A stretch of DNA of 59,306 bases from a bacterium BMS3Bbin10 (GTDB lineage: Bacteria > Pseudomonadota > Alphaproteobacteria > Rhizobiales > Methyloligellaceae). Positions 50,459 through 58,285 of this stretch are shown here, piece after piece. The stretch is from assembly GCA_002897995.1 (NCBI GenBank), contig BDTT01000118.1, positions 1 through 59,306 of the forward strand, given 5' to 3'. Below the pieces are notes generated by a model. The model saw only the letters and a program-made list of their open reading frames with translations. It did not search any database and was not told where the DNA came from. A program made the translations under genes and the position numbers. Position 1 is the stretch's first letter; each line of letters starts with the position of its first letter.

Positions 50459-50665
50459 TTGAATTGCGTTTTTGCGATAGGCAAGGCTGTTCCCGAATGG
50501 GAGCAAATTCTCTCCTCCGGGGCCGCATGCCAAAATCTGTTGATTGCCGCCAATGCGCTCGGATTTTCCGGCCAGTGGATTACCGAGTGGTATGCCTATG
50601 ACGCAAATGTCCGTTCGGCGCTCGCGCCCGGATATCGGCCGGATAACCAGTTCATGGGCTCCTGA
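50459..50665 (+). pseudogene. Relic of a nitroreductase-family gene
   Basis: The segment VPEWEQILSSGAACQNLL, then IAANALGFSGQWITEWYAYD, matches the FMN-binding C-terminal region of nitroreductases (GAAxQNxLLAAxALGLGxxWxTGWYAYD). The N-terminal two thirds are missing and the expected ERVAGFIYIG end is not in frame. No start codon with a ribosome site fits. It fills the gap between the vWA gene promoter and the flavin reductase gene. Confidence 0.6.
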
Positions 50666-50719
50666 GGTGAATATCCGGTCCGGTGGCTCTGCCCGCAGCT
50701 CAAACAGGGAGCAATCCTA

Positions 50720-51313
50720 GTGTTCTACGAAACCAATGAAAACAAGCACGGGCTGGCGCGTGACCCGTTCAAGGCGCTGGTGGCGCCACGCCCGATCGGG
50801 TGGATTTCCTCCCTTGACGCCGACGGCATCGTCAATCTCGCGCCCTACAGTTTTTTCAATGCGATTTCGGATCGCCCGCCTTTCGTGATGTTTTCCTCAA
50901 GCGGGCGCAAGGACAGCGTCCGCAATATTGAGGCGACGGGTGAATTCGTGTGTTCGCTTGCGACATACGAGCTGAAAGAACAGATGAATACGACCTCCGC
51001 AATGGTTGGCCCGGAGGTGGATGAGATGAAGCTGGCCGGATTGACGCCCGCGCCCTGCAATCTCGTCAAGCCGCCGCGCGTGGCCGAATCCCCGGTCGCC
51101 TTCGAATGCAAATATTACAAGACGATGGTCCTGCCGGGTCTCAACGGCGCGGAAGGCAATCTTGTCGTGCTGGGCGAGGTCGTCGGCATTCATATCGACG
51201 ACGACGCCATCGTCGATGGCCGCGTGGACACCGCGAAGATGCGGCCTATCGCACGGCTTGGCTATATGGATTATTCGGTCGTGGATACGGTCTTTTCGCT
51301 GGATCGTCCCTGA
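50720..51313 (+). CDS. Flavin reductase family protein (FMN-binding split barrel)
   Basis: A 197-residue protein of the flavin-reductase-like/DIM6-NTAB family. FMN-contact segments: APRPIGWISSLDADGIVNLAPYSFFNAISDRPP, MFSSSGRKDSVRNI and GEFVCSLATYEL. Such proteins bind FMN and reduce flavins with NAD(P)H, or serve as subunits of two-component oxygenases. It starts with GTG at 50720 behind CAGGGAG. It converges on the CitE-like gene with a 9-bp gap. Confidence 0.87.
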   Translation: MFYETNENKHGLARDPFKALVAPRPIGWISSLDADGIVNLAPYSFFNAISDRPPFVMFSSSGRKDSVRNIEATGEFVCSLATYELKEQMNTTSAMVGPEVDEMKLAGLTPAPCNLVKPPRVAESPVAFECKYYKTMVLPGLNGAEGNLVVLGEVVGIHIDDDAIVDGRVDTAKMRPIARLGYMDYSVVDTVFSLDRP

Positions 51314-51322
51314 GGGCTGAAG

Positions 51323-52195
51323 CTAGCCGGGTCTCACCCGCTGCAGCAGTTTCTGCGCATGGATGAGGTGCGGCCGGTCGATCATGGACCCATCCAGAGA
51401 GATAACACCGGCGCCCGGGTCCGCCTCGAAAGCCGCGACGATCCGTGTCGCGCGGGCGATTTCATCGCCGCCCGGGGTGAAGGCCGCGTTGATCACCGGC
51501 ACCTGGTCGGGATGAATGGCGAGCTTGCCGGAAAAACCATCCGCCGCCCCACGTTCCGCGTCGCGTTTGAGGCCATCCAGGTCACGAAAATCGGGATAGA
51601 CCGTATCTATGGCGTGGATGCCGGCGGCAGAACCCGCACACAGGCATAACGTGCGCGCGAGCTCCATTGGCGCTCTGTAGCGGCCGTCATCGTCCCGGCT
51701 TGCGCGCGCCCCCAGCCCGGTCGCCAGGTCTTCACTGCCCCAGGTAATGCCCGTCATCCGTGGGCCGCATTTCCCGAACGAAGCCATGTTCAGGACGGCT
51801 TCGGGAATTTCCGGAGCAATGACAAGAATGGAAGTCTGGCCCGCCCGAAGCCCTGACCTTTTCTCCAGATCTTCCAGCATCCCGGCAAGCCGCTCCACGT
51901 CATCGTAAGAGCGCGCCTTTGGCAGCATGATGCCGTGCGGGCCGGCAGGTATGACGGCCGCGAGGTCGGCTTGCGCCCATTGCGTATCAAGGGAATTGAT
52001 GCGGATATATATGGACGGCCCCGAGGGGCTGGCGTCTTGCCGCGCCAGAAATTCCGCAACCATGTCGCGGGCGCCGGTTTTGGCATCGCTTGCTACGGCA
52101 TCTTCCAGATCGATCAGGATGACGTCCGCGCCGCTTGAGGGGCCTTTTGCAAGCTTGCGCTCGCTGTCGCCGGGGGTGAAGAGGAGGGACCGCAT
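51323..52195 (-). CDS. HpcH/HpaI aldolase/citrate lyase beta-like protein (CitE family)
   Basis: A 290-residue TIM-barrel lyase of the CitE/malyl-CoA lyase family. Signatures: RSLLFTPGDSERKLAK, ILIDLEDAVASDAK (metal/acid), YIRINSLDT, IMLPKARSYDD, then the EIPEAVLN metal-binding Glu and GKLAIHPDQV. It cleaves malyl-CoA- or citramalyl-CoA-type thioesters. The upstream 22-codon frame resembles the first residues of a MaoC dehydratase, the usual operon partner of such lyases, so the partner has probably been deleted. ATG at 52195 follows a GGxATAAATACC leader, 5 bp after that stub. Confidence 0.88.
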   Translation of the reverse strand: MRSLLFTPGDSERKLAKGPSSGADVILIDLEDAVASDAKTGARDMVAEFLARQDASPSGPSIYIRINSLDTQWAQADLAAVIPAGPHGIMLPKARSYDDVERLAGMLEDLEKRSGLRAGQTSILVIAPEIPEAVLNMASFGKCGPRMTGITWGSEDLATGLGARASRDDDGRYRAPMELARTLCLCAGSAAGIHAIDTVYPDFRDLDGLKRDAERGAADGFSGKLAIHPDQVPVINAAFTPGGDEIARATRIVAAFEADPGAGVISLDGSMIDRPHLIHAQKLLQRVRPG

Positions 52196-52200
52196 GGTAT

Positions 52201-52269
52201 TTATTCGGCTGATTTCCTGCGCATGAACGCCTGGCCTGTCTCGAAATCCTCAAAATACATTCTGTTCAT
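52201..52269 (-). pseudogene. N-terminal stub of a MaoC-like dehydratase gene
   Basis: A 22-codon frame, MNRMYFEDFETGQAF then MRRKSAE and stop, with AGGGG 6 bp before its ATG (52269). The YFEDFExGQxF opening is the standard N-terminus of MaoC-family enoyl-CoA hydratases, which pair with CitE-like lyases. Everything after about 15 residues is gone. It could still act as a translated leader coupled to the lyase gene 5 bp downstream. Confidence 0.5.
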
Positions 52270-52414
52270 TTTTGCCCCTTGCGGTGTGTCCCCGACGCTT
52301 TTTTGACGCAGGGGTTAACGCGGTGTTTACCATAAATCCGTAGCTTGGACCGAGTATATGGCCAGCCGGGCTGGTTCGCGAAGCCGCGTGTATGTATCAC
52401 GGTGAAAGACCCTT

Positions 52415-53644
52415 ATGTCTCTCGTATCTGCGATCAAAGCGCCCTTGAGCATTTCCAATGCTATCAGGAAGGCGAGTCAGGCAACGGGAACCGATTTTTC
52501 CTATTTGCTGAAGACGGCGGCGCGCGAGAGCGCCTTCAAGACGAGCGCCAAGGCCAAGACCTCGAGCGCGACAGGCCTTTTCCAGTTCATCGAAAGCACC
52601 TGGCTCAAGACCGTGAAGGAGGCGGGCAACAAATTCGGCCTCAACAAATACACGCCGCATATTTTCAAGACCCAAAGTGGCCGCCATTATGTGCCAAACC
52701 AAAAGCTGCGGACCGAGATACTCCAGCTTCGCAATAATCCTGAAATTTCGGCCGTGATGGCCGGCGCCTTTACGCAGAAGAACTCGGAGTTCATCGTATC
52801 CGAACTGGGGCGCAATCCGACCCAGGGTGAGCTTTATATCGCCCATTTTCTGGGTCCGAAGGGGGCGTCCGACCTCATCTCACTTGCCGAGAAAAATCCG
52901 GATGCGCGGGCGGACAGGTATTTCCCAAGGGCCGCAAGGGCGAATAAACCGATATTCTATACGGGCGGTCGCCCGCTCACGGTCGCGCAGGTATACAACG
53001 AACTAGTGAGTGATTATGCAAAGTCGCAGGATGTCGCCGCCAGTCCGTCAGGCGTCTCCCCGAAGCCGGCCACCGCAAGCGCCGCGGTGTCGACAATCAC
53101 CACGCCGGCGCCAGAACCGGTGAAACAGGCCGCTCGGGCATCGGAACGCGTCCCGGAGGGCCTGTTCAGGGTCTCTGCCTTGCAGAGCAATGCCGAGGCC
53201 GGGCCGCAGGCTTCCATGGTTCAAAACGCGGTTACCGGCAGACCGGGCGGCGCCAATGTGAAGGGAACGGTCGGTTTGCTGGGGCAGAAGGGGTCGCCGA
53301 TTGCGGCGATGACCAGGGTCGCATCTCTCACCCAGAGCCGTCCCGCCACGTCTCCGGAAACCCTGAGTGACGCCGTGCCGGGAAGCATTGGTGTTTGGAC
53401 GACCAATGTCCGGTTTCCCGCTGTTGAGGCCGCCGGCGCGGAACCAAACGCAAAAAAGAAGGAAGAAGATCTCGCGCCAGTCAGGCGGCGCACGGCAAAG
53501 AGCAGACAGAGCTCGCGCCCCGACCGTCTCCTTGAGGTAAGCGCGAAGCGTAACGCAAGTCCCGCTTCCATCCGTACGGCATCGGCAGCCGATGCGTTCA
53601 ACGCGCCGAATTTCTGGGATCAGATGGCTTTGAACGGAAACTAG
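52415..53644 (+). CDS. Lytic transglycosylase-like (SLT domain) protein
   Basis: A 409-residue protein. Residues about 10-195 form a goose-lysozyme/SLT-type transglycosylase domain with the catalytic Glu E38 (TAARESAF) and the GLFQF motif (SSATGLFQFIESTW). Such enzymes cleave peptidoglycan with formation of 1,6-anhydro ends. Residues after 200 are a low-complexity Ala/Pro/Ser tail, with one Trp-containing segment at the C-terminus. No signal peptide is visible, so export would need another route (for example a flagellar or type-specific system). Its TAG stop is the first three bases of REP copy B. Confidence 0.82.
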   Translation: MSLVSAIKAPLSISNAIRKASQATGTDFSYLLKTAARESAFKTSAKAKTSSATGLFQFIESTWLKTVKEAGNKFGLNKYTPHIFKTQSGRHYVPNQKLRTEILQLRNNPEISAVMAGAFTQKNSEFIVSELGRNPTQGELYIAHFLGPKGASDLISLAEKNPDARADRYFPRAARANKPIFYTGGRPLTVAQVYNELVSDYAKSQDVAASPSGVSPKPATASAAVSTITTPAPEPVKQAARASERVPEGLFRVSALQSNAEAGPQASMVQNAVTGRPGGANVKGTVGLLGQKGSPIAAMTRVASLTQSRPATSPETLSDAVPGSIGVWTTNVRFPAVEAAGAEPNAKKKEEDLAPVRRRTAKSRQSSRPDRLLEVSAKRNASPASIRTASAADAFNAPNFWDQMALNGN

Positions 53645-53743
53645 TGCGTATCACCGATAAGTGGAAACCGGTTATCGGAAAAATGATACGCATAAACAAA
53701 GAGCTAGATCGCGGTTTTGATTCCATCAAAACATGAGGCGATC
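53642..53743 (+). repeat. REP-like two-hairpin repeat, copy B
   Basis: It begins at the TAG stop of the transglycosylase gene. Hairpin 1 (53646-53691): GCGTATCA + CCGATAA ... TTATCGG + TGATACGC, perfect arms. Hairpin 2 (53707-53743): GATCGC-GGTTTTGAT ... ATCAAAACATGAG-GCGATC. Nearly the same as copy A; differences in hairpin 1 fall on both sides of the stem. Confidence 0.88.
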
Positions 53744-53797
53744 TAGGGCCCGGATATCCTTCCAGTCATGAAATCCCGCCGAGTCTGGCACGCATGC

Positions 53798-54334
53798 TCA
53801 GGCAGCGCCGGCCCGCGCGGCCTCCTGCGCCAGAAAATCTCCGGTGACATCATGCAGCCGCTTCGCGAGCACCGAGGCCTTGGGGTTATCCGTGCCCTTG
53901 GCTCCCTCCGCCACCACTGCGCGAACCGCATCCACATGCTGATCGATCAGCAAAAGCGGCAGGCGCGATTTGTCGGGGATCTTATCGATCAGACGGCACA
54001 AAGAGGCGCAGATCTCATCGGCCAGGGGATAACCGAGAGTGGTGGCCTGACCTTTGAGATTGTGGGCGGCCTGGAACAGATCTCTAAGCGCGTTCTCGGA
54101 AAAGCCGGCTGCCTTGGCGTCATCGCGCGACTTGGCCAGCTGGCGGGACTCCGTCACTATCCAGTCGTCGAAATTTACCGACAAGTGCTCCAGCGCCTGT
54201 TCGGCTCTGGTGATCGCCTGTTGTGCCGCTTCATTGTCGTCGCCGGGCCTCAGGCATTTGTCACGTAAGTTGATACCCGTCTTGTTGACCTGGCGGGTCA
54301 TGGCCGTATTAGCGTTGGATGAGTGTTGCTGCAT
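53798..54334 (-). CDS. HPt-domain phosphotransfer protein
   Basis: A 178-residue protein with a histidine phosphotransfer domain; the phospho-accepting His lies in FQAAHNLKGQATTLG. The first 50 residues are polar and probably disordered; the end is Ala-rich helix. ATG at 54334 with AGAGGA 5 bp upstream; a longer frame overlaps the upstream gene and has no ribosome site. It lies 28 bp behind the response-regulator gene on the same strand, so the two probably form part of one phosphorelay whose kinase is elsewhere. Confidence 0.85.
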   Translation of the reverse strand: MQQHSSNANTAMTRQVNKTGINLRDKCLRPGDDNEAAQQAITRAEQALEHLSVNFDDWIVTESRQLAKSRDDAKAAGFSENALRDLFQAAHNLKGQATTLGYPLADEICASLCRLIDKIPDKSRLPLLLIDQHVDAVRAVVAEGAKGTDNPKASVLAKRLHDVTGDFLAQEAARAGAA

Positions 54335-54362
54335 GTGTTCCTCTTGATCCTTGCGGGACCTG

Positions 54363-54899
54363 CTAGGCCTCAAGCTCCACTTGATTTGGATCGACGATAT
54401 TGTCCCCCGGGGCGCCTGTGCGGCGTTCGACTCCGGAGTAATTCGGATTTACATAACGCCTGCGATCCGGCCCGAAATAAGATTTGGTGCGAACGAAGTC
54501 ACGCGGATTTGAGACCACATTCTGGATCCGCCGGTAGAGCGCGGTGGCAGAGACGGGCTTGCACAGAAATTCCGTTGCCCCGGCATCGCGCGCCGCGATG
54601 ACATGTTTCTTTTCCGAGTAGGCGGACAGAACAATGATCGGCAAAAAAGGATGCCTGCACCCTTCGGGATTGCGGATCATCCGCGTCAGTTCGATTCCGT
54701 CGAAAATCGGCATCGTGATATCGGTAATGAGGATATCGGGGGAATAGGCCTCGACGGCCTCAAGACCCGAGGCGCCGTCTTCCGCCTCATAGATTTCGCG
54801 CGAACCGAATGCACGCAGGAGTGTACGCACGATACGGCGCATATGCGCGTTATCGTCCGCGACCACGAATCTAAGTTCGTCGAACGCAATTTTGGCCAT
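54363..54899 (-). CDS. Single-domain response regulator with C-terminal tail
   Basis: A 178-residue receiver protein: acidic pair in VVADDN, phospho-acceptor Asp in ILITDITMP, Thr/Ser in IIVLSAYS and Lys in EFLCKPVS. The last 45 residues form a basic and Tyr/Pro-containing tail (FGPDRRRYVNPNYSGVERR), an ending also seen on other alphaproteobacterial CheY-like proteins as I recall. No DNA-binding domain. Forms an operon with the HPt gene. The 131 bp to nadK contain an AT-rich promoter region. Confidence 0.9.
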   Translation of the reverse strand: MAKIAFDELRFVVADDNAHMRRIVRTLLRAFGSREIYEAEDGASGLEAVEAYSPDILITDITMPIFDGIELTRMIRNPEGCRHPFLPIIVLSAYSEKKHVIAARDAGATEFLCKPVSATALYRRIQNVVSNPRDFVRTKSYFGPDRRRYVNPNYSGVERRTGAPGDNIVDPNQVELEA

Positions 54900-55030
54900 A
54901 CGCTAACAACTCAGTACGGCGCGGCATGAATCGTGCCGCGAACGCCGGATTAACAAAACGAAACCATCGTCTCGCTGTTAGCTTAATAATCATTGAATAA
55001 GTGGCGGCCGGGAGGGGATAGGCGCCAGCG

Positions 55031-55819
55031 TCAATAGCGGAACTGTTCCGCCAGTATCCGCTCATCGAGCGCATGGTCGCAATCAAACATCATATGCAAG
55101 TCGATCGACGCATCTTCTTCGACCTGAACTTCCTGAACCGAGCGAAATTCAGTGTGGTCGGCCACCGCGCTGACCGGGCGTTTTTCTGCTTCGAGCACTT
55201 CCACGACCACCTTGGCCTCATTGGAGAGCAGCGCGCCGCGCCAGCGCCTGGGACGGAAGGGGCTGATGGGCGTGAGCGCCAGAAGGGGGGCGTTGATGGG
55301 CAGGATAGGGCCGTAGGCCGAGTGATTATATGCGGTGCTGCCGGCGGGTGTGGCCACCAGAACGCCGTCGCAAATCAGTTCTTCCATACGCAGTTTTCCG
55401 TCGACCGAGATTTTGAGCTTTGCCGCCTGAAAGGATTCGCGGAACAACGCGACCTCATTGATGGCCAATGCTTCTTCGGTTTTTCCATCGCTGCCGCGAA
55501 CCTGCATGCGCAAGGGGTGGATTACGCTGGTTTTCGCCGCCGCCAGACGCTCGCCCAAATCGTTTTCGTTATACTCATTCATCAAAAAGCCGATGGAACC
55601 GCGATGCATGCCGTAGATCGGGACCTGGCTGTTCATATGTGCATGGAGAGTTTGCAGCATGAGTCCGTCGCCCCCAAGCGCGACAATGGCCTCCGCGTCC
55701 GCGGGCGCGATATTGCCATAGCGCGAGATCAGCCGCTCCGCCGCTTCCTGGGCCTCGCGATGGTCGCTGGCGACAAACGCGATCTTCACAAGTTTCTTTT
55801 TGTCTTTCGGCATTTCCAT
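55031..55819 (-). CDS. nadK: NAD kinase
   Basis: A 262-residue ATP-NAD kinase that makes NADP. Conserved signatures: GGDG ([13 protein letters not shown]), the NE/D motif ALNEVALFR-like [10 protein letters not shown], and the glycine-rich [21 protein letters not shown]. Length is normal for the short alphaproteobacterial form. ATG at 55819, with another possible ATG two codons on. A MITE-like element lies about 65 bp upstream. Confidence 0.95.
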   Translation of the reverse strand: MEMPKDKKKLVKIAFVASDHREAQEAAERLISRYGNIAPADAEAIVALGGDGLMLQTLHAHMNSQVPIYGMHRGSIGFLMNEYNENDLGERLAAAKTSVIHPLRMQVRGSDGKTEEALAINEVALFRESFQAAKLKISVDGKLRMEELICDGVLVATPAGSTAYNHSAYGPILPINAPLLALTPISPFRPRRWRGALLSNEAKVVVEVLEAEKRPVSAVADHTEFRSVQEVQVEEDASIDLHMMFDCDHALDERILAEQFRY

Positions 55820-55883
55820 ACACTCTTGACGTTGCGGCAGGCACTATAGACGCAAGGCGCGGCCCCATGCGACCGTCTTTGGG

Positions 55884-56152
55884 TAATACCAGTTCTCATT
55901 GATAATGACCTGTTTCATGGATCATAGCGGCTCATTCGGGCAGGCGCGGTGCGCAGCGCGATACTTGTGTATCGGGCAAGCGCCGCAACACAGCCGATGG
56001 GCCGCTCTGATCCACCCGAAAGGCCGGGCGCTTTTTCCTGCCAGCTGCGTTGCGCGCCGCTTATGGTACATGTACCACCGCACGGCACGCGCCTGCCTGG
56101 CAGGAAAAATCGCGCTGGTGAAACAGGTCATTATCAATGAGAACTGGTATTA
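55884..56152. mobile_element. MITE-like element, 269 bp, with 34-bp perfect terminal inverted repeats
   Basis: Left arm 55884-55917 begins TAATACCAGTTCTCATTG; the right arm 56119-56152 is its exact complement over 34 bp. No transposase fits inside. The interior has a second symmetric structure centred at 56070.5 (13-bp arms 56032-56044/56097-56109 around GGTACATGTACC) and a small hairpin CGATAC/GTATCG near 55960. The ends TAA/TTA allow a TA target duplication. It sits between nadK and cutA, both of which start outward from it. Confidence 0.8.
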
Positions 56153-56183
56153 AGCTTTAACGGAAGCGCAGGGAGGGGCGGGT

Positions 56184-56519
56184 GTGACTGGCCAGGAGAA
56201 CAAGCTGCTGCTGATCTACACGACGCTGGAATCGGTGGAGGATGCGAAGAGCGTGGGGCGTGCGCTGGTGGAGTCGAAACTTGCGGCTTGCGTCAATATC
56301 CTCCCGGCAATGACCGCCATCTATGAGTGGCAAGGTGAATTGCAGGAGGCGGGAGAAGTGGTGATGCTGATCAAGACCCGCAAAGGCTGTCTGGACGAAG
56401 CGCTCGCGCGGGCGAAGGAAATGCACCCATATGACACACCGGCCCTGCTGGTCATCGAGCCCTCGGAGGTGGATCGCGATTTTGCCGCCTGGATTGTAGA
56501 GCAGACCAGCGCGCCCTAG
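56184..56519 (+). CDS. cutA: Divalent cation tolerance protein CutA
   Basis: A 111-residue CutA1: ferredoxin-like trimer-forming fold with LLIYTTLESVEDAKSVGRAL, LAACVNILP (the conserved Cys), IYEWQGELQEAGEVVMLIKT and HPYDTPALLVI. Associated with copper/divalent metal tolerance and a PII-like signalling fold; mechanism not settled. Starts with GTG at 56184 (GGAGGGGCGG upstream), 31 bp after the MITE right end, so the element's edge may provide promoter sequence. Confidence 0.93.
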   Translation: MTGQENKLLLIYTTLESVEDAKSVGRALVESKLAACVNILPAMTAIYEWQGELQEAGEVVMLIKTRKGCLDEALARAKEMHPYDTPALLVIEPSEVDRDFAAWIVEQTSAP

Positions 56520-56530
56520 CTCCGGCCAAT

Positions 56531-56561
56531 AAAAAACGGCGGGCGCTTGGTATGCCCGCCG
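56531..56561 (-). terminator. Intrinsic terminator (minus strand, possibly bidirectional)
   Basis: An 8-bp stem CGGCGGGC/GCCCGCCG (56537-56544/56554-56561). On the minus strand it is followed by TTTTTT (complement of 56531-56536), a strong terminator for the small gene at 56697-57002. On the plus strand it also follows cutA closely but has only a delayed TTTTC. Confidence 0.75.
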
Positions 56562-56626
56562 CATCGGAGTTTTCTGCTGATTTTTGAACTCGGACTGAGC
56601 TTTATCCGGCTTTTGTGTCTCTTGCC

Positions 56627-56662
56627 CTTTCCTTTGGTCTAGTACTCTTTCCTTCGGTCTAG
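56627..56662 (+). repeat. Two-copy 20-bp-period direct repeat
   Basis: CTTTCCTTTGGTCTAG (56627-56642) recurs as CTTTCCTTCGGTCTAG (56647-56662), 4-bp spacer. Function unknown. Confidence 0.6.
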
Positions 56663-56696
56663 CTTAGCTGATCCGCAGCCAGGCTGCGGGAGGAGA

Positions 56697-57002
56697 TTAC
56701 AAATTCTGAACTACCCGATCGCAGTTCCGAGACTGAGCAAGGCCCAGATAGTCGCCGCCAAGGCCAAGCCGAGCCAGAAATGTTTCGGGAATGACAGATT
56801 CTCTATGGGGGTACAGGGAATCGACATCTCTTGCCTCCATCTCTAAGCCGATCAGAGGGGCGAAACGCCAGACTTTGATTATTGTTATTCCCCCGCCTGT
56901 TCGGCGTTTGACGATCTCAACTATAACACGGAATGGGGCAAATGCGACCCAGTATATGAACCGGAGCCAAAAAAACACATAATAATAAATATAGTTTGTC
57001 AT
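56697..57002 (-). CDS. Hypothetical small membrane protein (101 aa)
   Basis: The N-terminus is strongly hydrophobic and aromatic (YIYYYVFFWLRFIYWVAFAP), probably one membrane span, followed by a basic stretch (EIVKRR) and a soluble tail. I do not recognise it. ATG at 57002 has no clear ribosome site and the DNA is much more AT-rich than the surroundings. A minus-strand terminator at 56531-56561 lies about 140 bp beyond its stop, which supports transcription in this direction. Confidence 0.42.
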   Translation of the reverse strand: MTNYIYYYVFFWLRFIYWVAFAPFRVIVEIVKRRTGGGITIIKVWRFAPLIGLEMEARDVDSLYPHRESVIPETFLARLGLGGDYLGLAQSRNCDRVVQNL

Positions 57003-57339
57003 TAATCAATATAACTATATTTCGCATACAAAATTGTGAAAAACAGGGTGTGATACATAAGAAAATTCATGAATAAGGGATTTAACTGAAATATGTCATT
57101 TGCATAGTTTGATCGCCATTCTTGAGACAAATTTTGGCCACAATATAATACTTGAACCACGCGAATATGATCTGCCGATACAGGCAGATACACTTGCTTC
57201 ATGCCCCGGCGTCCGGTTCGAGGGTGCGCCCGGAAGGCCGGCGGCAAGCCAAATTTAATTTCCTTCTGCTATCCGGTGAGTCGGGATGCGGTTGCTCCAG
57301 CGCAATTTCAGCCGAATTTGCGAGCGCGGGGAGGGAATC
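57003..57339. other. AT-rich intergenic stretch
   Basis: 337 bp without a supportable gene between the small membrane ORF and the Aat-like gene. The left two thirds are strikingly AT-rich (to about 57180) and could hold divergent promoters; no palindrome or repeat stands out. The last 60 bp return to normal composition and include the GGGAGGGA ribosome site of the next gene. Confidence 0.5.
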
Positions 57340-58272
57340 ATGAATTCTACAAGCGAAACGGCGGTTGCGGCGCCAGGTTATGAAGCCGCGGCCGCGGCCG
57401 GGCCGCAACCCGGTGAAGCCTTGCCCGACAAGTTACGGCGCTGGGTGCTTGGCGCGGCCTGGAGCCTCATGCCGCCCCGGACCTGGGGCGTGCCGGCGGC
57501 GCTATGGATGGTCGCGTCGCATTATGCGGGCCTGCGCGATACAGACGAGGGCATGCCGGATCCGGAAAATGCGCTGACCAATCCCGACGGGCTGGCGGGT
57601 ATCTGCCATGATATGGGCGTGGAGAGCCTCATGGCGGGATACAGGGCGGGGCTGTTTCCATTCAGCCATATCGGGCCGCAAAAATGGTGGGCGCCCGGTG
57701 TGCGCATGGTCCTGGCCCTGCAAAACTTCCATATGGAGAAGAATCTGCGCCGGCGTTTGCGGAACAGGCATTTCACGGTCACCTTCGACGCTGCGTTTGA
57801 GGACGTGGTTCGCGGTTGCGGCGAGCCACGCCCGGGGCACCTTAATCTGACATGGATCACGCCGGACGTTATCAAGGCCTATGTGGAGCTGCACCGGGCC
57901 GGGCATGCGCATTCGGTTGAGGTTTGGGACGGGGAGGGTAATCTCGCAGGCGGCGTATACGGGATTGCCGCGGGCCAGGTGTTTTTCACCGAATCCCAGT
58001 TCGCCCGCCAGCGCGATGCATCGAAGGTTGGCTTCGCCACCCTCAACTGCCACCTGCAGAATTGGGGATTCGTTCTCAACGACGGCAAGTATCACAACGC
58101 CCATCTGGCCCGGGCCGGGTTTGAGCTTATGCCCCGCAGTCAGTTCAACGCATTGCTGGCGCGTCATTGCCCCGCCGGGGGCAGGCGAGGCCCATGGGCC
58201 GTCGACGATACGCTCGACGTCGGCAACTGGAACCCCAGGGCGGGACTGGAACGAAATCAGAAGCCAACCTGA
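57340..58272 (+). CDS. Leucyl/phenylalanyl-tRNA-protein transferase-like protein (Aat family) with N-terminal extension
   Basis: A 310-residue GNAT-related protein. The core from about residue 90 has the Aat signatures MAGYRAGLFPF, KWWAPGVRMVL, FHMEKNLRRRLRNRHFTVTF and a GGVYGIAAGQVFFTESQFA region. Canonical Aat (about 230 residues) adds Leu or Phe to N-terminal Arg/Lys of proteins as an N-degron. The 80-residue Ala/Pro-rich N-terminus and the missing Pro-Met-Ala-like loop mark a divergent subfamily, so substrate specificity is open. ATG at 57340 has GGGAGGGA 5 bp upstream. The next gene follows after 13 bp. Confidence 0.82.
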   Translation: MNSTSETAVAAPGYEAAAAAGPQPGEALPDKLRRWVLGAAWSLMPPRTWGVPAALWMVASHYAGLRDTDEGMPDPENALTNPDGLAGICHDMGVESLMAGYRAGLFPFSHIGPQKWWAPGVRMVLALQNFHMEKNLRRRLRNRHFTVTFDAAFEDVVRGCGEPRPGHLNLTWITPDVIKAYVELHRAGHAHSVEVWDGEGNLAGGVYGIAAGQVFFTESQFARQRDASKVGFATLNCHLQNWGFVLNDGKYHNAHLARAGFELMPRSQFNALLARHCPAGGRRGPWAVDDTLDVGNWNPRAGLERNQKPT

Positions 58273-58285
58273 AGGTTACGGGATT

